Shown: positions 45,161 to 55,578 of the stretch, piece after piece
How the letters are laid out: the number at the start of each line of letters is the position of its first letter
Numbering within the stretch: position 1 is the first letter of the stretch
Assembly: GCA_021014325.1 (NCBI GenBank)
Contig: CM037463.1
Coordinates: forward strand, 21,336,026 to 21,400,025
Reading direction: 5' to 3'
DNA from: Plazaster borealis
Taxonomy: Eukaryota; Echinodermata; Asteroidea; Forcipulatida; Labidiasteridae
Length of the DNA: 64,000 bases
Made by a program: the position numbers and the translations under genes
Notes under the pieces: generated by a model
Databases searched by the model: none
Seen by the model: only the letters and a program-made list of their open reading frames with translations
What the model was told of the DNA's origin: nothing

Positions 45161-46422
45161 CTAGTAAGGAACAAAGCGATTTGGCGGCTTGCCTCGGTTT
45201 GCTCTGACCGGGTAGCGTGGTGCAGGCCGGGCACTCTCTCCCTCATCCGTGGGTTGACCGATGGGCATGATGTCCGTAGATGTGGCAATGGGCTCGGGAG
45301 TTCCTGGTGGTAACCCATCTCCTGATGATAAATCCTGTCCGTTGTTGATGGGTGGTTTTCTCAGGAGCATGACGGTCACACGACAGCTTAGTAAGGGGTC
45401 AACTTTGATCGCAGTGTCGAATGACGTACTGCTCCCTGAACGCTCCGTAACCGGCATGGAAATCAAAAAGTTTATATTTTCGAACAGCACATCCGTGACT
45501 CCACCAGAGCTCGCGATTTTCTTAAACTCTCCGTGTTGATCACTAAATATATTGTCAATGTAAAACACGAGAGCTCCTGGTTTTAACTCTCGGAATATTT
45601 GTCTGAGTGAGTTTCCGCAAGTAGCATCTTTCCTGATGAAAGCAGCCACAGAAGAGAAAAACTTGACGAAGGAGACGATGTCTGCTGATCTAACTTTATC
45701 CAGCTCGTTTATGCTCAGACCGTTATAACTACGGGTCATATCACCCGAGAAATACGTCATTGGTGGAAACTCATCACTGGCATTGCTCCGTGTTATCATT
45801 TTCCAAGTGTCCTCCCATTCCCCATAACGATCAAATATCGTGCACTCTAACCGGTTTGTTTGTACCAGTCCGCTGTCCCGTAGGAACTTGGTCAGGCCGA
45901 GAGCGTCTGATCCAGGCCCTCCACCGATGCAACAAACACGGCAAGACGGCTCGTTGTTCCATGCTTCTGTGAGATATTTCGTATCTGCCAATGCCGACTG
46001 CAAACTGTGGTACACAAGGTAGCTGTGCAACGCCAAGAACCGGTGCACGAGACACCACGGTAGCAAGGATCGCTCCAGTCGGGTCTACACCCAGTGTTGC
46101 GCAGCCCTCTCCTGTAAGTCTGGGATATGGATTGGAAACATCCCTCAGCTCTCGAGATCACATCGGCATTAAGAGTGGAAATCAAGCTCAAAAACCTGCT
46201 AACAATATTGTTAAAATATTGTGCGACTTCAGTTGATTGTGAGTTAAGAGACGTCATTTTCACTGGTGCTTTCATACGTTCATCCCTCCCCGCTGCTGCA
46301 TCCAATGACCTTAGTTCATCCCCATAGTCTGCATCAATTGACCTTAGTTCATCCATACAGATTGCCCGCAATGACAATAGTAGTTCAGCCCTCAATAAGG
46401 AGAGATCGTAACGAGACGCCAT
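45161..46422 (-). pseudogene. B3, methyltransferase-like gene with one frameshift
   Basis: Two frames join at about 46050, where one base is missing in the codons for the conserved CTYVYRFF. Elsewhere the protein is complete. The A-type start MASRYDLSLLRAEL is followed by repeated DELRS[IL]DA motifs. Then comes KAPVKMTSLNSQST, the start of the B-type body. Next are CCIGGGPGSDALGL, ECTIFDRYGEWED, MTYFSGDMTR, ADIVSFVKFFSSV and PGALVFYIDN. A linker of about 55 residues ends ANRGKPPNRFVPY. The N-terminus and promoter are A-like while the body is D/E-like, so B3 looks like a recombinant. A single indel could be a recent mutation, an allele or a consensus error. If the latter, B3 is a working gene of about 410 residues. 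Confidence 0.75.
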
Positions 46423-47270
46423 TTTGTACAATGACTGTGTGTCTATCAGCAAAGTCGTGTATCCAAACGAAGAATTCCTTTTCTATTTGCTACTGTTTTG
46501 TTCAGATACATGCCAGTTGCGCAATAATTTTGGGAGTTCCCCCCAAATAGCGTCACTGCCAAAGGAGATCTCGTCTAGGCTTGGTCACTTAGTACAGTGT
46601 GATAAAGCACCTTATCACGAAGTTTCACGACAATCTACCCACTTCCAATTCTTGGTTTCACCGTAGAACAAGTGCTAATTACTAAATCAATGTGAATCAA
46701 TGCTTCCAATTTCTGATGGCCGATTGAAGGCACTGCGTGAAGGCACGAGGGTGCACCACACTAAATAAGCCAGAATTCATGCGCCAAGCTACTTATCATA
46801 ATTTGTAAACCCACAACTTATTTTTAATTATAACGTTTTGGGGGTCATGCAATTAATAGACTGTGTAATTATAACAATCTACCAGAACCTGAGGGCTCTG
46901 TGCTTCAACTTTTGAGGAGATTTGATAAATTTAGGCTTAAAGTTGGTCCTATTTGGCTTGGGAATTAGAGGAGTGCCTCGATGAAAACTGGCAGCAAGTC
47001 GGTTTGTGAAAAAGCACATTTTGGGTTTGTTTCTTTCTTCTGGGGTAATTATCAAAAATTCCAAACGGCTTCTGGGGTAATTATCAAAAATTCCAAACGG
47101 CTGACCTGCCAAAAATTGAAAAGTAATCTTAAGTTTAGTTGTCTGGAAATATATCTGATTGGTTTTCAAGAGGCTGAGAGACTTTGAAATATTTTTTGAG
47201 TATTTTTGAATATTTAGCATTTAGCGTTGGTTGCTATGTGAGTTTTTTCAGTGTGGTGCACCCACGATGG
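46423..47270 (-). promoter_or_regulatory. A-type upstream region of B3
   Basis: GGGAGTTCCC at 46532-46541 lies 110 bases before the ATG, followed upstream by AAATAGCGTCACTGCC. From 46760 to 47220 an insertion interrupts the match to the A3 flank. It contains a 33-base direct duplication (CTTCTGGGGTAATTATCAAA..., 47037-47102). Confidence 0.45.
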
Positions 47271-47278
47271 TATCAAGT

Positions 47279-47479
47279 CAGAGCTGTGTATTGAGAGAGT
47301 TGCGACATGGAGGGACCAGCTTTCTCCGGTCACGTGGTTGCTGGACGCCATTTTGTTCCCAAATGCAGCACAACCCAATGGGCAGACTAGTCTGGCACCC
47401 TGTATTCGCCAATGCATTTTTTGGAGACAAAATGGCTTCTAATCGCAAGTTGTCGCAACTCTCTCAATACACGGCTCTG
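47279..47479. mobile_element. hAT-type MITE (201 bp)
   Basis: The 8-bp duplication TATCAAGT (47271-47278 and 47480-47487) flanks inverted ends CAGAGCTGTGTATTGAGAGA and its partner ending ACGGCTCTG. CAGAG termini and 8-bp targets are the hAT signature. Its removal restores the unit upstream sequence found at 26366. Confidence 0.85.
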
Positions 47480-47487
47480 TATCAAGT

Positions 47488-48298
47488 GAGCAAAGCCCGC
47501 CCTCTGTCGTTGATTGAGATTTACGAGTAAAAAACTTGTTTGTTGCGATGAGTTAGCTCACGATTGCGTGCGGAGGGGATTCCCGCGCCCAGAAATCAGC
47601 GGGTGAGCAAATAGTAAAAACAGTTGCTGGTACATGACCAATGTTGCGAAACACCTCATTGAAGAGAAATATTGTGCGCTACAGTTTAATATGACACAAT
47701 ATTGACCTTTGCACAAAAACGCCTAAAACCGACGCCTTTTCACATCACAAGAAATCGAGGAACTGTAACAATGAAGGGTTGACTATCATAATGAAACAGT
47801 TAGTGCTGTATGGGGGAGAAGGAATATTCCTTCTTTTCTTCTTTTCTTTTTAAGCCCCCCCCCCCACACACCCCCTACATTAGCTTGTTTTCAATTCACA
47901 TGTCTCACTTGTCCCTATGAAGCCGCTGAGTGTGTTTACCCCATCCAAATCAAACCGAGGCTGGAAGGACAAAAATAGTCTGATCCTTGTTTAGTTTCAC
48001 GCTAGTCAGTATTCATTAATACTAAAAACATGACAGGGAACGCGACAGAAAGAGGGTGGCGGTTTCCGATCATATCACTCGGTATAATTGCAAAAACTTA
48101 TGAGAACATTCATATACATTACTTTAGCAATCAGCTCCGAGCCAGCCTGGCAGAGTTTTTTAAGTAAACTTATGATCCAGAATTCAAGCTATAGTTGAAC
48201 GAATAAGCACAATTAAAACGTGTGTGGAATTTTGAATCAGTTGAAATATTCAACGAACGTGTCTAGGCCTACTTTTCTTGGAATTGTTTGCATACATA
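47488..48298 (-). promoter_or_regulatory. Distal upstream block of B3 with GATTGCGTG/kB-like module
   Basis: Colinear with 26385-27160. It contains CACGATTGCGTGCGGAGGGG ending in GGGGATTCCC (47575-47584). The GATTGCG word next to a kB-like site is the pattern repeated upstream of D and E. Confidence 0.4.
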
Positions 48299-48480
48299 TT
48301 TAAAGGCAGGGTACTTTTGGTAATTGTCAATAATTGACTATTATCCTTACTTGGTGTATCCCAACGTATGCAATAATAACAAACCTGTGAAAATTTTGGC
48401 TCAATTGAAAATCGAGATTGCAAAATAAAAAAATTAAAGAAACAACACTCTTGTTGCATGTGTGCTTTCAGATGCATGAG
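48299..48480. mobile_element. Truncated TTAA-type MITE
   Basis: It starts TTTAAAGGCAGGGTACTTTTGG and stops at ATGTGTGCTTTCAGATGCAT. It is the positional equivalent of the MITEs at 27161 and 44622. Confidence 0.7.
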
Positions 48481-48899
48481 TTTTTCTGACACAAACAGAC
48501 ACGTTACTCAAATTAGTATATAGATAGGTAGATACATACATACATACATAGATAAAAACACCCACTTTTTATGCACGCGCACCAACTTTCATCCCACTAG
48601 TCTTGTTTCGAGTCATTCTTAATAGAAAGGATATTCAATCAAACAAACTAAATGAGAAAATATTGTAGAAATTGCTCAGAATTTTAGAATTTCCTTAATT
48701 TTGAGGATTTTCTCAAAATTTCTTTAGATTTTTTTAGTTTCTTAGAAATTCCTTTGAAAGCAAAAATTCCCTTATAAGTTCAGTATTTAACTGTTTATAC
48801 TACCAAACATTTGAATCACAAGAATAATACAAAATGTTATATAATCAAATTAACAGTACATGTGCATCAATAATTTACAAATTGATATATTAGTGAACT
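48481..48899. other. AT-rich, no gene
   Basis: Has short ACAT tandem repeats near 48535-48550 and a run of TTTCTTAGAAATT-like words (48690-48760). No coding or RNA feature is seen. Confidence 0.5.
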
Positions 48900-50110
48900 T
48901 TAAACAAAGGCAACATCTATAGGTCCGGGGTGAAGTAACAGCTTTTGTTCCCCAGCCTATGGACGGACAAACAATACATGAAAATAAAGCACATAAACGG
49001 GTGTAAGACAACAATCAAGGCTATTAATATTGTCCCTATTAGTATACATACACAATTACATACAGTATTTTAGCATGCAATTAAAAAATTAGTTTATGGT
49101 TTTCTAGTAAAAATAGAAAGAGTGGGTAATGATTTAAATGAGTCATCCAGACTATTCCAATATAGAGTGCCACGCTGGACAACGTCATTTTTGGACAACG
49201 TGGTTTTACGACAATTAACATCAATATTTCTTTCTAGCTGTACGTCTGCGGGTTTTGAAGGTATGTGTTCTAAAGACGGCAGGACTCCAGTAGTAGCATT
49301 CGCTGAAAGTGGTTTATTTATAGCACATGACATCATCATCGTACAGCAAGGCTACGGTGGCCTTTTAATGCCACTCCATAACAGTATGGATGTTTCAAGG
49401 TTAGAATAAAAAAGTGGTTGAAACAAGCATGTAATATTCATATTGTACATTTTTACTAAGTTAAGATGATAAAGGTCAGTGAATTGTTAACCTTTTAAAA
49501 TTTGTAAATAGAGGCCCAGAGTGTTCACAACAGCAAGTTTTAAAAATTACTCGAACTGCACGTTTCTGGAGAGTAAGCAGTTTGTTACATTTAGGAGTTC
49601 GACTACCCCAAGTCAAAATTGAGTAATTCAAATACGGTAAAATGAAAGAGTTGTAGAAGATTAGTAACATGCTACTTGATAGAAAATATTTTAGACGGTT
49701 CATTATACCAATATTTTTTTATATTTTAGCTGTTATATCGTCAATATGTTTCTTCCAAGTTAAATTCTCGTAAATATGTTTCCCCTAAAATTAAGTACCC
49801 TTTCATTTAAAACCAAAGAAACAGACTGAGCGTACTTGTACTGGCTAGCACAAAATATTATATAATTTGATTTGAGAACATTTATGCATAATTTATCGGC
49901 TAAAAACCAAGTAGAGATTTTCCAGAGATCAGGATTAAGGTTCTATAAAGCTAAGTCTACTTTTTTATAAGTATACAATAAACTTGTGTCTGCTGCGAAT
50001 AAGCAAATTGTAATAATGTCTGAAGTATTGCAGATGTCATTAATGTGCAAGATAAATAATAAGTGACCCACTACAAAGCCCTGTGGTACACCGCAAGTAT
50101 CATGGCCGTA
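48900..50110 (-). pseudogene. Decayed non-LTR retrotransposon
   Basis: Read on the minus strand, CGVPQGFVVGHLLF and LHINDI mark the reverse transcriptase palm (about 50100-50040). The catalytic box reads FAADT instead of FADDT, and a stop follows about 17 codons later. The C-terminal pieces YNSFILPYLNYSILTWG and RGTLYWNSLDDSFKSLP are typical of jockey/CR1-type elements. The first 5' part is missing. It separates the B3 and D loci. Confidence 0.85.
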
Positions 50111-50478
50111 TAGATTTTACAGAATTATACACTGGGCGTTTTCCATTGGTTCATCATCATTGATCTATCAATAATGGAGATCAATGTTCATCATTATTAG
50201 CTCTGATATGGCGGCGTGATGACGTCATTGCATTAGGTCCATTCAAGCATGAAGGTTTTTATGATTCATTTTGCTCAAAAGGTGGAAATCTTCAGGGTGA
50301 TAATAGAGTTTTTTAAATAATGTGTTCATCATGCAAGAGTGGTCAAAGAACTTTACTTGTTTATGTCAAAACAATTTAGTAACGAGAGGATACAATTCAA
50401 ATAGGCCTACATCTGTAAGTCAAAATTTTGAGCTGTTTTGCCAACTGAATAACTTGTTTTGTGGGGGGGGAACAAGAG
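50111..50478. other. 3' flank of gene D
   Basis: Contains an inverted ATCATCATTGATCTAT and ATAATGGAGATCAATG pair and a G-run at 50463-50470. No gene and no clear AATAAA on the minus strand are seen. Confidence 0.45.
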
Positions 50479-51915
50479 CTAGTAAGGAGTATAGCGACCT
50501 GGCTTGCCAAGGTTTGATCTGGTATACCGTTTTAGCGGGTTATACTCTGCTTCTGAGTTAGACTCTGCTTCTGAGTTATCTGATTCTGAATTATACTCTG
50601 CTTCTGAGTTATACTCTGCTTCTGAGTTATCTGCTTCTGAGTTAGACTCTGCTTCTGAGTTATACTCTGCCTCTGAGTTATACTCTGCTTCTGAGTTATC
50701 TGATTCTGAGATATACTCTGCTTCGGAGTTAGACTCTGCTTCTGAGTTAGACTCTGCTTCTGAGTTATACTCTGCTTCTGAATTATCTGATTCTGAGATA
50801 TACTGTGCTTCTGAGTTATACTCTGCTTCTGAGTTATCTGATTCTGAGATATACTGTGCTTCTGAGTTATACTCTGCTTCTGAGTTAGACTCTGCTTCGG
50901 AGTTAGACTTTGCTTCTGAGTTAGACTCTGCTTCTGAGTTATACTCTGCTTCTGAGTTAGACTCTGTATCTGAGTCGTCAGCTTTAACGTGGATGAGAGG
51001 CAAAGGCCAACCACTTGATACCGCCAATGGCTTTCTCAAGAGCATGCTGGTGGACACACTAAACCATTTGCGGATCTTTGACTTTGTCTTTTTATCGAAA
51101 CATCTAAGGATTTCTGAACGCTTCGTCTCAGGCAAACAAATTCGCGTACGCCGTTCATACAGCACACCCGTGACTCCTCCAGAGCTCGCAATGCTCTTAA
51201 ACTCTGTGTGTCTCTGGCCGTGATGATTGTCGATGTAGAACACCAGAGCGCCCGGTTTTAGTTTCCTGAAGATCTCACGGAGTAAGTTTCCGCGACGAGA
51301 ATCTTTTCTGATCGCCCCAGCCACGGTAGAGAAAAACTTGACAAAGGAAACGACGTCGGCTGATCTAACTTTCAATAACTCGTCCGAGCTCAGACCCGTG
51401 CCTGTACGGGTCATGTCACCCGAGAAATACGTCATTGGTGGAAACCCATCACTAGCATTGCTCCGTGTTATCATTTTCCAAGTGTCCTCCCATTCCCGAT
51501 GAAGATCGAATATCGAGCACTCTAAACGGTTTGTTGGTACCAGTCCGGTGTCCCGTAGGTACTTGGCCATGCCGAGAGCGTCTGATCCAGGCCCTCCACC
51601 GATGCAACAAACACGGAAAGACGGCTTGGATCTCCATATTCTTGTAAGGTTGTTTTCACCAGCAAGTGCTAAATGAAGACTTTGATACACCATGTAGCTA
51701 TGCCCCGCGAAGAAGCGATACACGTAGGTACATCGATAGCATTCATCACTCCAATCCGGCCTAGCTGTTCCATCAAGTCCTTTCATGTATATTTGTGTAA
51801 TTTTCTTCATACATGTTTCCGAATTCAATATCACGTCGCCATTTTGCTTTAAACTTGAGTTCAAAAAGTCACTCACAACACTTTCAAAATGTTCGGCGGC
51901 CCCAGTTGTCAGCAT
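50479..51915 (-). CDS. Methyltransferase-like protein D with acidic hexapeptide tail
   Basis: The intronless frame encodes 478 residues. Residues 50-296 hold the fold: RPDWSDECYRCTYVYRFF, CCIGGGPGSDALGM (motif I, 104-117), ECSIFDLHREWEDTW, MTYFSGDMTRTG, ADVVSFVKFFSTV and PGALVFYIDN (221-230), ending MLLRKP. From about residue 314 the tail is 24 near-perfect six-residue units, [YSD]NSEAE or YISES. They are rich in Glu and Ser and look like casein-kinase-2 targets. The protein then ends KRYTRSNLGKPGRYTPY. That terminus is shared in pattern with B3 and E but absent from A1-A3. The ATG at 51915 is the first after an in-frame stop 60 bases upstream. The A-type MASRYD start is absent. The antisense strand of the tail is also open because of the repeat, which is a shadow. 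No targeting signal is seen. Confidence 0.87.
   Translation of the reverse strand: MLTTGAAEHFESVVSDFLNSSLKQNGDVILNSETCMKKITQIYMKGLDGTARPDWSDECYRCTYVYRFFAGHSYMVYQSLHLALAGENNLTRIWRSKPSFRVCCIGGGPGSDALGMAKYLRDTGLVPTNRLECSIFDLHREWEDTWKMITRSNASDGFPPMTYFSGDMTRTGTGLSSDELLKVRSADVVSFVKFFSTVAGAIRKDSRRGNLLREIFRKLKPGALVFYIDNHHGQRHTEFKSIASSGGVTGVLYERRTRICLPETKRSEILRCFDKKTKSKIRKWFSVSTSMLLRKPLAVSSGWPLPLIHVKADDSDTESNSEAEYNSEAESNSEAKSNSEAESNSEAEYNSEAQYISESDNSEAEYNSEAQYISESDNSEAEYNSEAESNSEAESNSEAEYISESDNSEAEYNSEAEYNSEAESNSEADNSEAEYNSEAEYNSESDNSEAESNSEAEYNPLKRYTRSNLGKPGRYTPY
50540..50975. repeat. Coding minisatellite of gene D (18-bp unit)
   Basis: About 24 copies of an 18-base unit resembling TCTGCTTCTGAGTTATAC, with some 15-base units where the codons give YISES-DNSEA. 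All lengths are multiples of three, so the D frame is kept. Confidence 0.9.
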
Positions 51916-52095
51916 TGCAATTACTACGCAAAATGATAACTTTTTCCAGAGAATTCTTTGTTGACTCTGTGCTTAAGCGTTCGGAAAAGTTCATAAATTT
52001 CAAGTGACCACGGCACAAACCAACCACAGAAACCGTCCTAAGAATGATAGTCAAACGAAACCAACAAGCAGACTATATAGTAATATTTTGCTTCC
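51916..52095 (-). promoter_or_regulatory. 5' flank of gene D conserved with B1, B2 and E
   Basis: GCGTTCGGA, AATTTCAAGTGACCACG, ACCAACAAGCAGACT and GCTTCCTTAT recur in order beside the B1 and B2 remnants, and the first part recurs upstream of E. Conservation outside the coding part suggests a core promoter or 5' UTR. No kB-like site lies within 150 bases. Confidence 0.45.
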
Positions 52096-52369
52096 TTATT
52101 GTAGCAAAATAACATTATAGCATTGTAGTATGTATGGAGAGCAAAGTCTGACAAAGTCTATTATTATTATTTTAAATCAATGAAGACAATGATCTTGTTA
52201 TTGTGTGCACTGGACAAATGCACTCGACTTAGCACTCAGTTTTATTGCCTGTCAGGTGTGGGAAACAAGAACAAAACAAATAGAAGTACCCCCCCCCCCC
52301 CATTTGCTCCCATCACAACAACCATTGTAAAACACCCATATATAGAGCTCATTAGTATAATGTGACACC

Positions 52370-52600
52370 TTCAAATACAAACAAAGGAACGACTTGAGCT
52401 TGAGTCTAAGGGTTCACCGGATGCATTGTCAAGATCACCGGGCGTGATTGCGAAAGAGAAAAAATCCCCTGGCACGAAATCCACGCCACATGAACCAAAC
52501 AACAATCCACACAATGGTTGTTCAACATTGTAAAAAATATCCTATCTAGGTTGCTCGAATTTTGTGTTCTGAAAAATTCTCAGAAAATTCTCTTGTAAAA
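52370..52600. repeat. Upstream module copy 1 (GATTGCG type)
   Basis: CTTGAGCTTGAGTCTAAGGG, CGTGATTGCGAAAGAG, AAATCCCC, CCACAATGG-like and TTGCTCGAATTTTGTGTTCT form an ordered block also found at 53920-54150 and 60585-60840. Here the kB-like part has decayed. Confidence 0.5.
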
Positions 52601-52689
52601 CAAAAAGATATAGATATAAGAGGACACCAGAGTAACACTTTGTATTATGTGTAGAATCTCATTCCATAGTTCTTAATGATTCAAAATGA

Positions 52690-53095
52690 AAACTATAGAC
52701 CATGTGACCTGTGACATCACATGTTTACAAAAGAGCCACAGAGCCTGGACCTCCTGCAGGCACGATTTGTACACAGCCCAATGGAAGAAACATACAATCC
52801 TATATTTTATGGAGATTGCACTGTCTGATTTGTATCAACTGTTGATATAAAGAAAGGGGGCACATCTCAAAACTTGTACAGCTGTTATTTTTATAACTCT
52901 TGAATTGATGTGGAAATTATGACACAAAATGTAAAATTTCCCCATATGACAAGTGTAGTATATTGCCTGCCAGAAAGGCCATGGAATGTACAATGTCACT
53001 CTTTTTGTAAACAAAGGTTACATGGTCTATATATTTTTAGAAGGGATCGGTCCCTGGATGTGTAAGTGATTGCGTGCCATGGGGAATCCCCGGTG
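52690..53095. repeat. Diverged array spacer upstream of D, with module
   Basis: CTCCTGCAGGCACGATTTGT matches the spacers at 30750 and 39130, showing that D belongs to an old unit of the same array. GTGATTGCGTGCCATGGGGA continues into GGGGAATCCCC (53081-53091), a perfect kB-like palindrome. Confidence 0.5.
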
Positions 53096-53132
53096 AGAAA
53101 TCTGCGGATATTATTACCTGCCACCCTGAAAA

Positions 53133-53337
53133 CTACGGAGCCTCTAAAGGGACAAGTAAAACAAAATTGAAAAGGTAAAACAAATATCAACATTTGTTCG
53201 TTCCCTCGAAATATTATTTTGTTCCCTCGAAATGTTATTTCGGGGGAATGAAATAATATTTCGAGGGAACGAAATAATTTCAACATTTTTTTTACCTTTT
53301 CAAATTTTATTTTACCTGTCCCTTTAGGGGCTCCGTA
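53133..53337. mobile_element. TA-flanked MITE (about 205 bp)
   Basis: Between TA dinucleotides lie the inverted ends CGGAGCCTCTAAAGGGACA and TGTCCCTTTAGGGGCTCCG. An inner palindrome is built on CGAAATATTATTT. TA targets fit Tc1/mariner. A partial copy is at 55725-55785. Confidence 0.75.
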
Positions 53338-53644
53338 TCATTGGGCGAACGGCGAAGTTACACGTATGTTCTCTATTGTGTGTCATGGTATTGCCAGCAG
53401 AGTTGGGACAGCAGAACAAAGGAACACAAAAGGGACAATGCTGTCCTCACTTTGGAATCCTTTGTATTTTGATGTCCTCACATTTTTTCGTGCGCTAAGT
53501 TTATGGAGTGTGTTAAGTTAGAGGGACAAATGAAAGTCCTCACATAGATAGCAATAAATAGATGTGCGTACATGTACATGTATGTACAAGATTTGAATGA
53601 CACGGTTGCTTCCCGCTGCATGCCGTTGAGACTGCCTGAACGAG

Positions 53645-53893
53645 TCCTTGGCCCAATTTCATAGAGCTGCTAAGCACAACAATTTGCTTAGCATGAAATT
53701 TCTTCCTTGATAAAAACAGGATTACCAACCAAATTTCCATGTGTTTGCATATTGCTTGTTACTAGTATTCAGCTGTTGTTTGCTTATCCTGAAAATCACG
53801 TGGAAATTTGGTTGGTAATCCTGTTTTTTTCAAGGAAGAAATTTCATGCTAAGCAAATTGTTGTGCTTAGCAGCTCTATGAAATTGGGCCCTT
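53645..53893. mobile_element. GGGCCCAATTTCAT-type MITE
   Basis: The inverted arms GGCCCAATTTCATAGAGCTG and AGCAGCTCTATGAAATTGGG extend about 100 bp each, including GGTTGGTAATCCTG. A short relative lies at 60887-60995. Open frames across it are by-products of the palindrome. Confidence 0.8.
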
Positions 53894-53899
53894 GTCCGT

Positions 53900-54310
53900 G
53901 TAACCATGGTGTAACTAAACAACGTAACACAAACTGCACACAGCTTGAGTCTATTAGGTTCACTGGATGCATTGTTACAATCACAGTGGGTGATTGCGAG
54001 AAAAAGTGGGAAATCCCGTTGCCCTGGAAACCCACGGCACATAAACCGACGATCGATACAATTTTCGTCGACCATTGTGAAGAACAAGAAAAATATTTAA
54101 CAAGTTGCTTAAAAAATTGTGTTCTTAAAATGATCTTTAAAAAAAATATGTATAGAAAAGTAGACACCAGATACATTTTTTGTCTGTGTGTAATATCACA
54201 TAAATGTTAACTTTCAAATGAAAACTAGACTAAAGCCGTAAAGGAATTGCTCTCTTCATGTTATGTGTGATTGCGTGCGACGGGGAAATCCCGGTGAGAA
54301 AAATCGCGGA
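53900..54310. repeat. Upstream module copies 2 and 3 (GATTGCG type)
   Basis: GGGTGATTGCGAG with GGGAAATCCC (54008-54017) is followed by TTGCTTAAAAAATTGTGTTC. GTGATTGCGTGCGACGGGG with GGGAAATCCC (54283-54292) is followed by GGTGAGAAAAATCGCGG. Both cores fit GGGRNNYYCC. They lie 2.1 and 2.4 kb upstream of D. Confidence 0.5.
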
Positions 54311-54706
54311 AATTTCCTATTTTTTCATTTACAAAATGGCGTGAACAGAAAACCTATGAAAATGCAATCTCTGTCTTTATAGATTCATAGGCCTATTAAT
54401 GGAGAGGCACGGGAAGGAGGCCGGCCATCTGATTAAAAAGGACGAGCATTCACTAAAAAAAATACTATTCTACAGAAAAATCCATACGATGACCTCTAAA
54501 ATAATATATTTGCGATTAATCTGCTTCATTTAATTTATTCTTCTCAAGAAAATAGCACCACGTAAATGGCACAGCATAGTCACATAACAAAACTACAATG
54601 TGAAGGTCAAGGGTCAAAGCATGTAGCCACTCTACCGCACATACAAATTCACAATACCCAATTCAACTAGCCCATACAATTATAATATTTCTCTGATAAA
54701 AAGATT
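54311..54706. other. No gene recognised
   Basis: AT-rich spacer with a poly-A stretch around 54455. Nothing with a domain or RNA structure is seen. Confidence 0.5.
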
Positions 54707-54710
54707 TAAA

Positions 54711-55104
54711 GGGTCTGTATATACGTTTGGTAATTACTCATAAAATTAATGGCAATAAAAACTTACTTGGTACGAAGTACAGCATCTTTTGGTAGTATAA
54801 AGCATTTTGAGAAACATTTCACCTTGAAGTAATGTGGTTATGGAAAAAGATATCAGTTTTTATCCAAAAGAAGTTGAATCTGAGAAGAGTTTCTGTCAGA
54901 GAAACGTTTCTCGGATTGTGTTTTCCAATTGCAGATTATTCTTCCTGCGTGGACACATAACCGCTCCAGATTTTCGGCAATATCTCAAAACGCTACCACC
55001 TTTTGAATTTAACTGTTCACAGGTTAGTTTTCTGGTATATATCTACAACTATAGGATTGAAACAAACAGTGAGTTCCAATTACCAAACGTATACAATCCC
55101 TTTA
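54711..55104. mobile_element. TTAA-type MITE
   Basis: TTAAAGGGTCTGTATATACG to CGTATACAATCCCTTTAA, with CTTCCTGCGTGGACA in the middle. It is in inverse orientation to the copies at 20521 and 30347. Confidence 0.8.
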
Positions 55105-55578
55105 AACACGAAACAATACTCACAAGTAAACGGTAGGTTCGGAGCATGCGTGGTCATGCTTTCTACAAAATACAAAGAAATAACTGAAAAAGTGGAAAAG
55201 AGAGGGAGTCAAAGTTTAAGTCGCGGACACAAACTTAAAGTTTTATTGTAAATATGCTAATTAAACGCTTCAGAAATATTCAGAGCGTACTTGGTCTCCC
55301 TACATTGAATCAATATTAAACATCTTGAAAAATACAAGCTGTGCGCTGTTTTAAGGTTGACGTAAAATTTCGAGGATTACATTTGCAGAATAGGTTTTGT
55401 TTAGTTGGTTTTTTATTTGTAGTTTTTTTTTAAGTGAAAATTGATTTCACTAATGCACGATGAATTTAATTGAGGTAATTATGTTATACTGCAGATTTGG
55501 TGTAAACAAAATAACATTCAATCTTTTTTAGTAACAATAGAAATGGGTTCTTATAATAGCAAACATATCCGTATACTT
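55105..55578. other. No gene recognised
   Basis: AT-rich. Two short open frames here run out of the MITE and have no domain. Confidence 0.5.

Noticed and set aside
50504..51223. 239-codon plus-strand open frame of SASEL repeats
   Set aside because: It is the antisense of the repeat tail of gene D. Stops are absent only because the 18-base unit lacks them in this frame, and the rest runs antisense through the conserved fold.
53707..54210. 167-codon plus-strand open frame
   Set aside because: It begins in the arm of a palindromic MITE and runs through a repeated upstream module. The protein has no recognisable feature.
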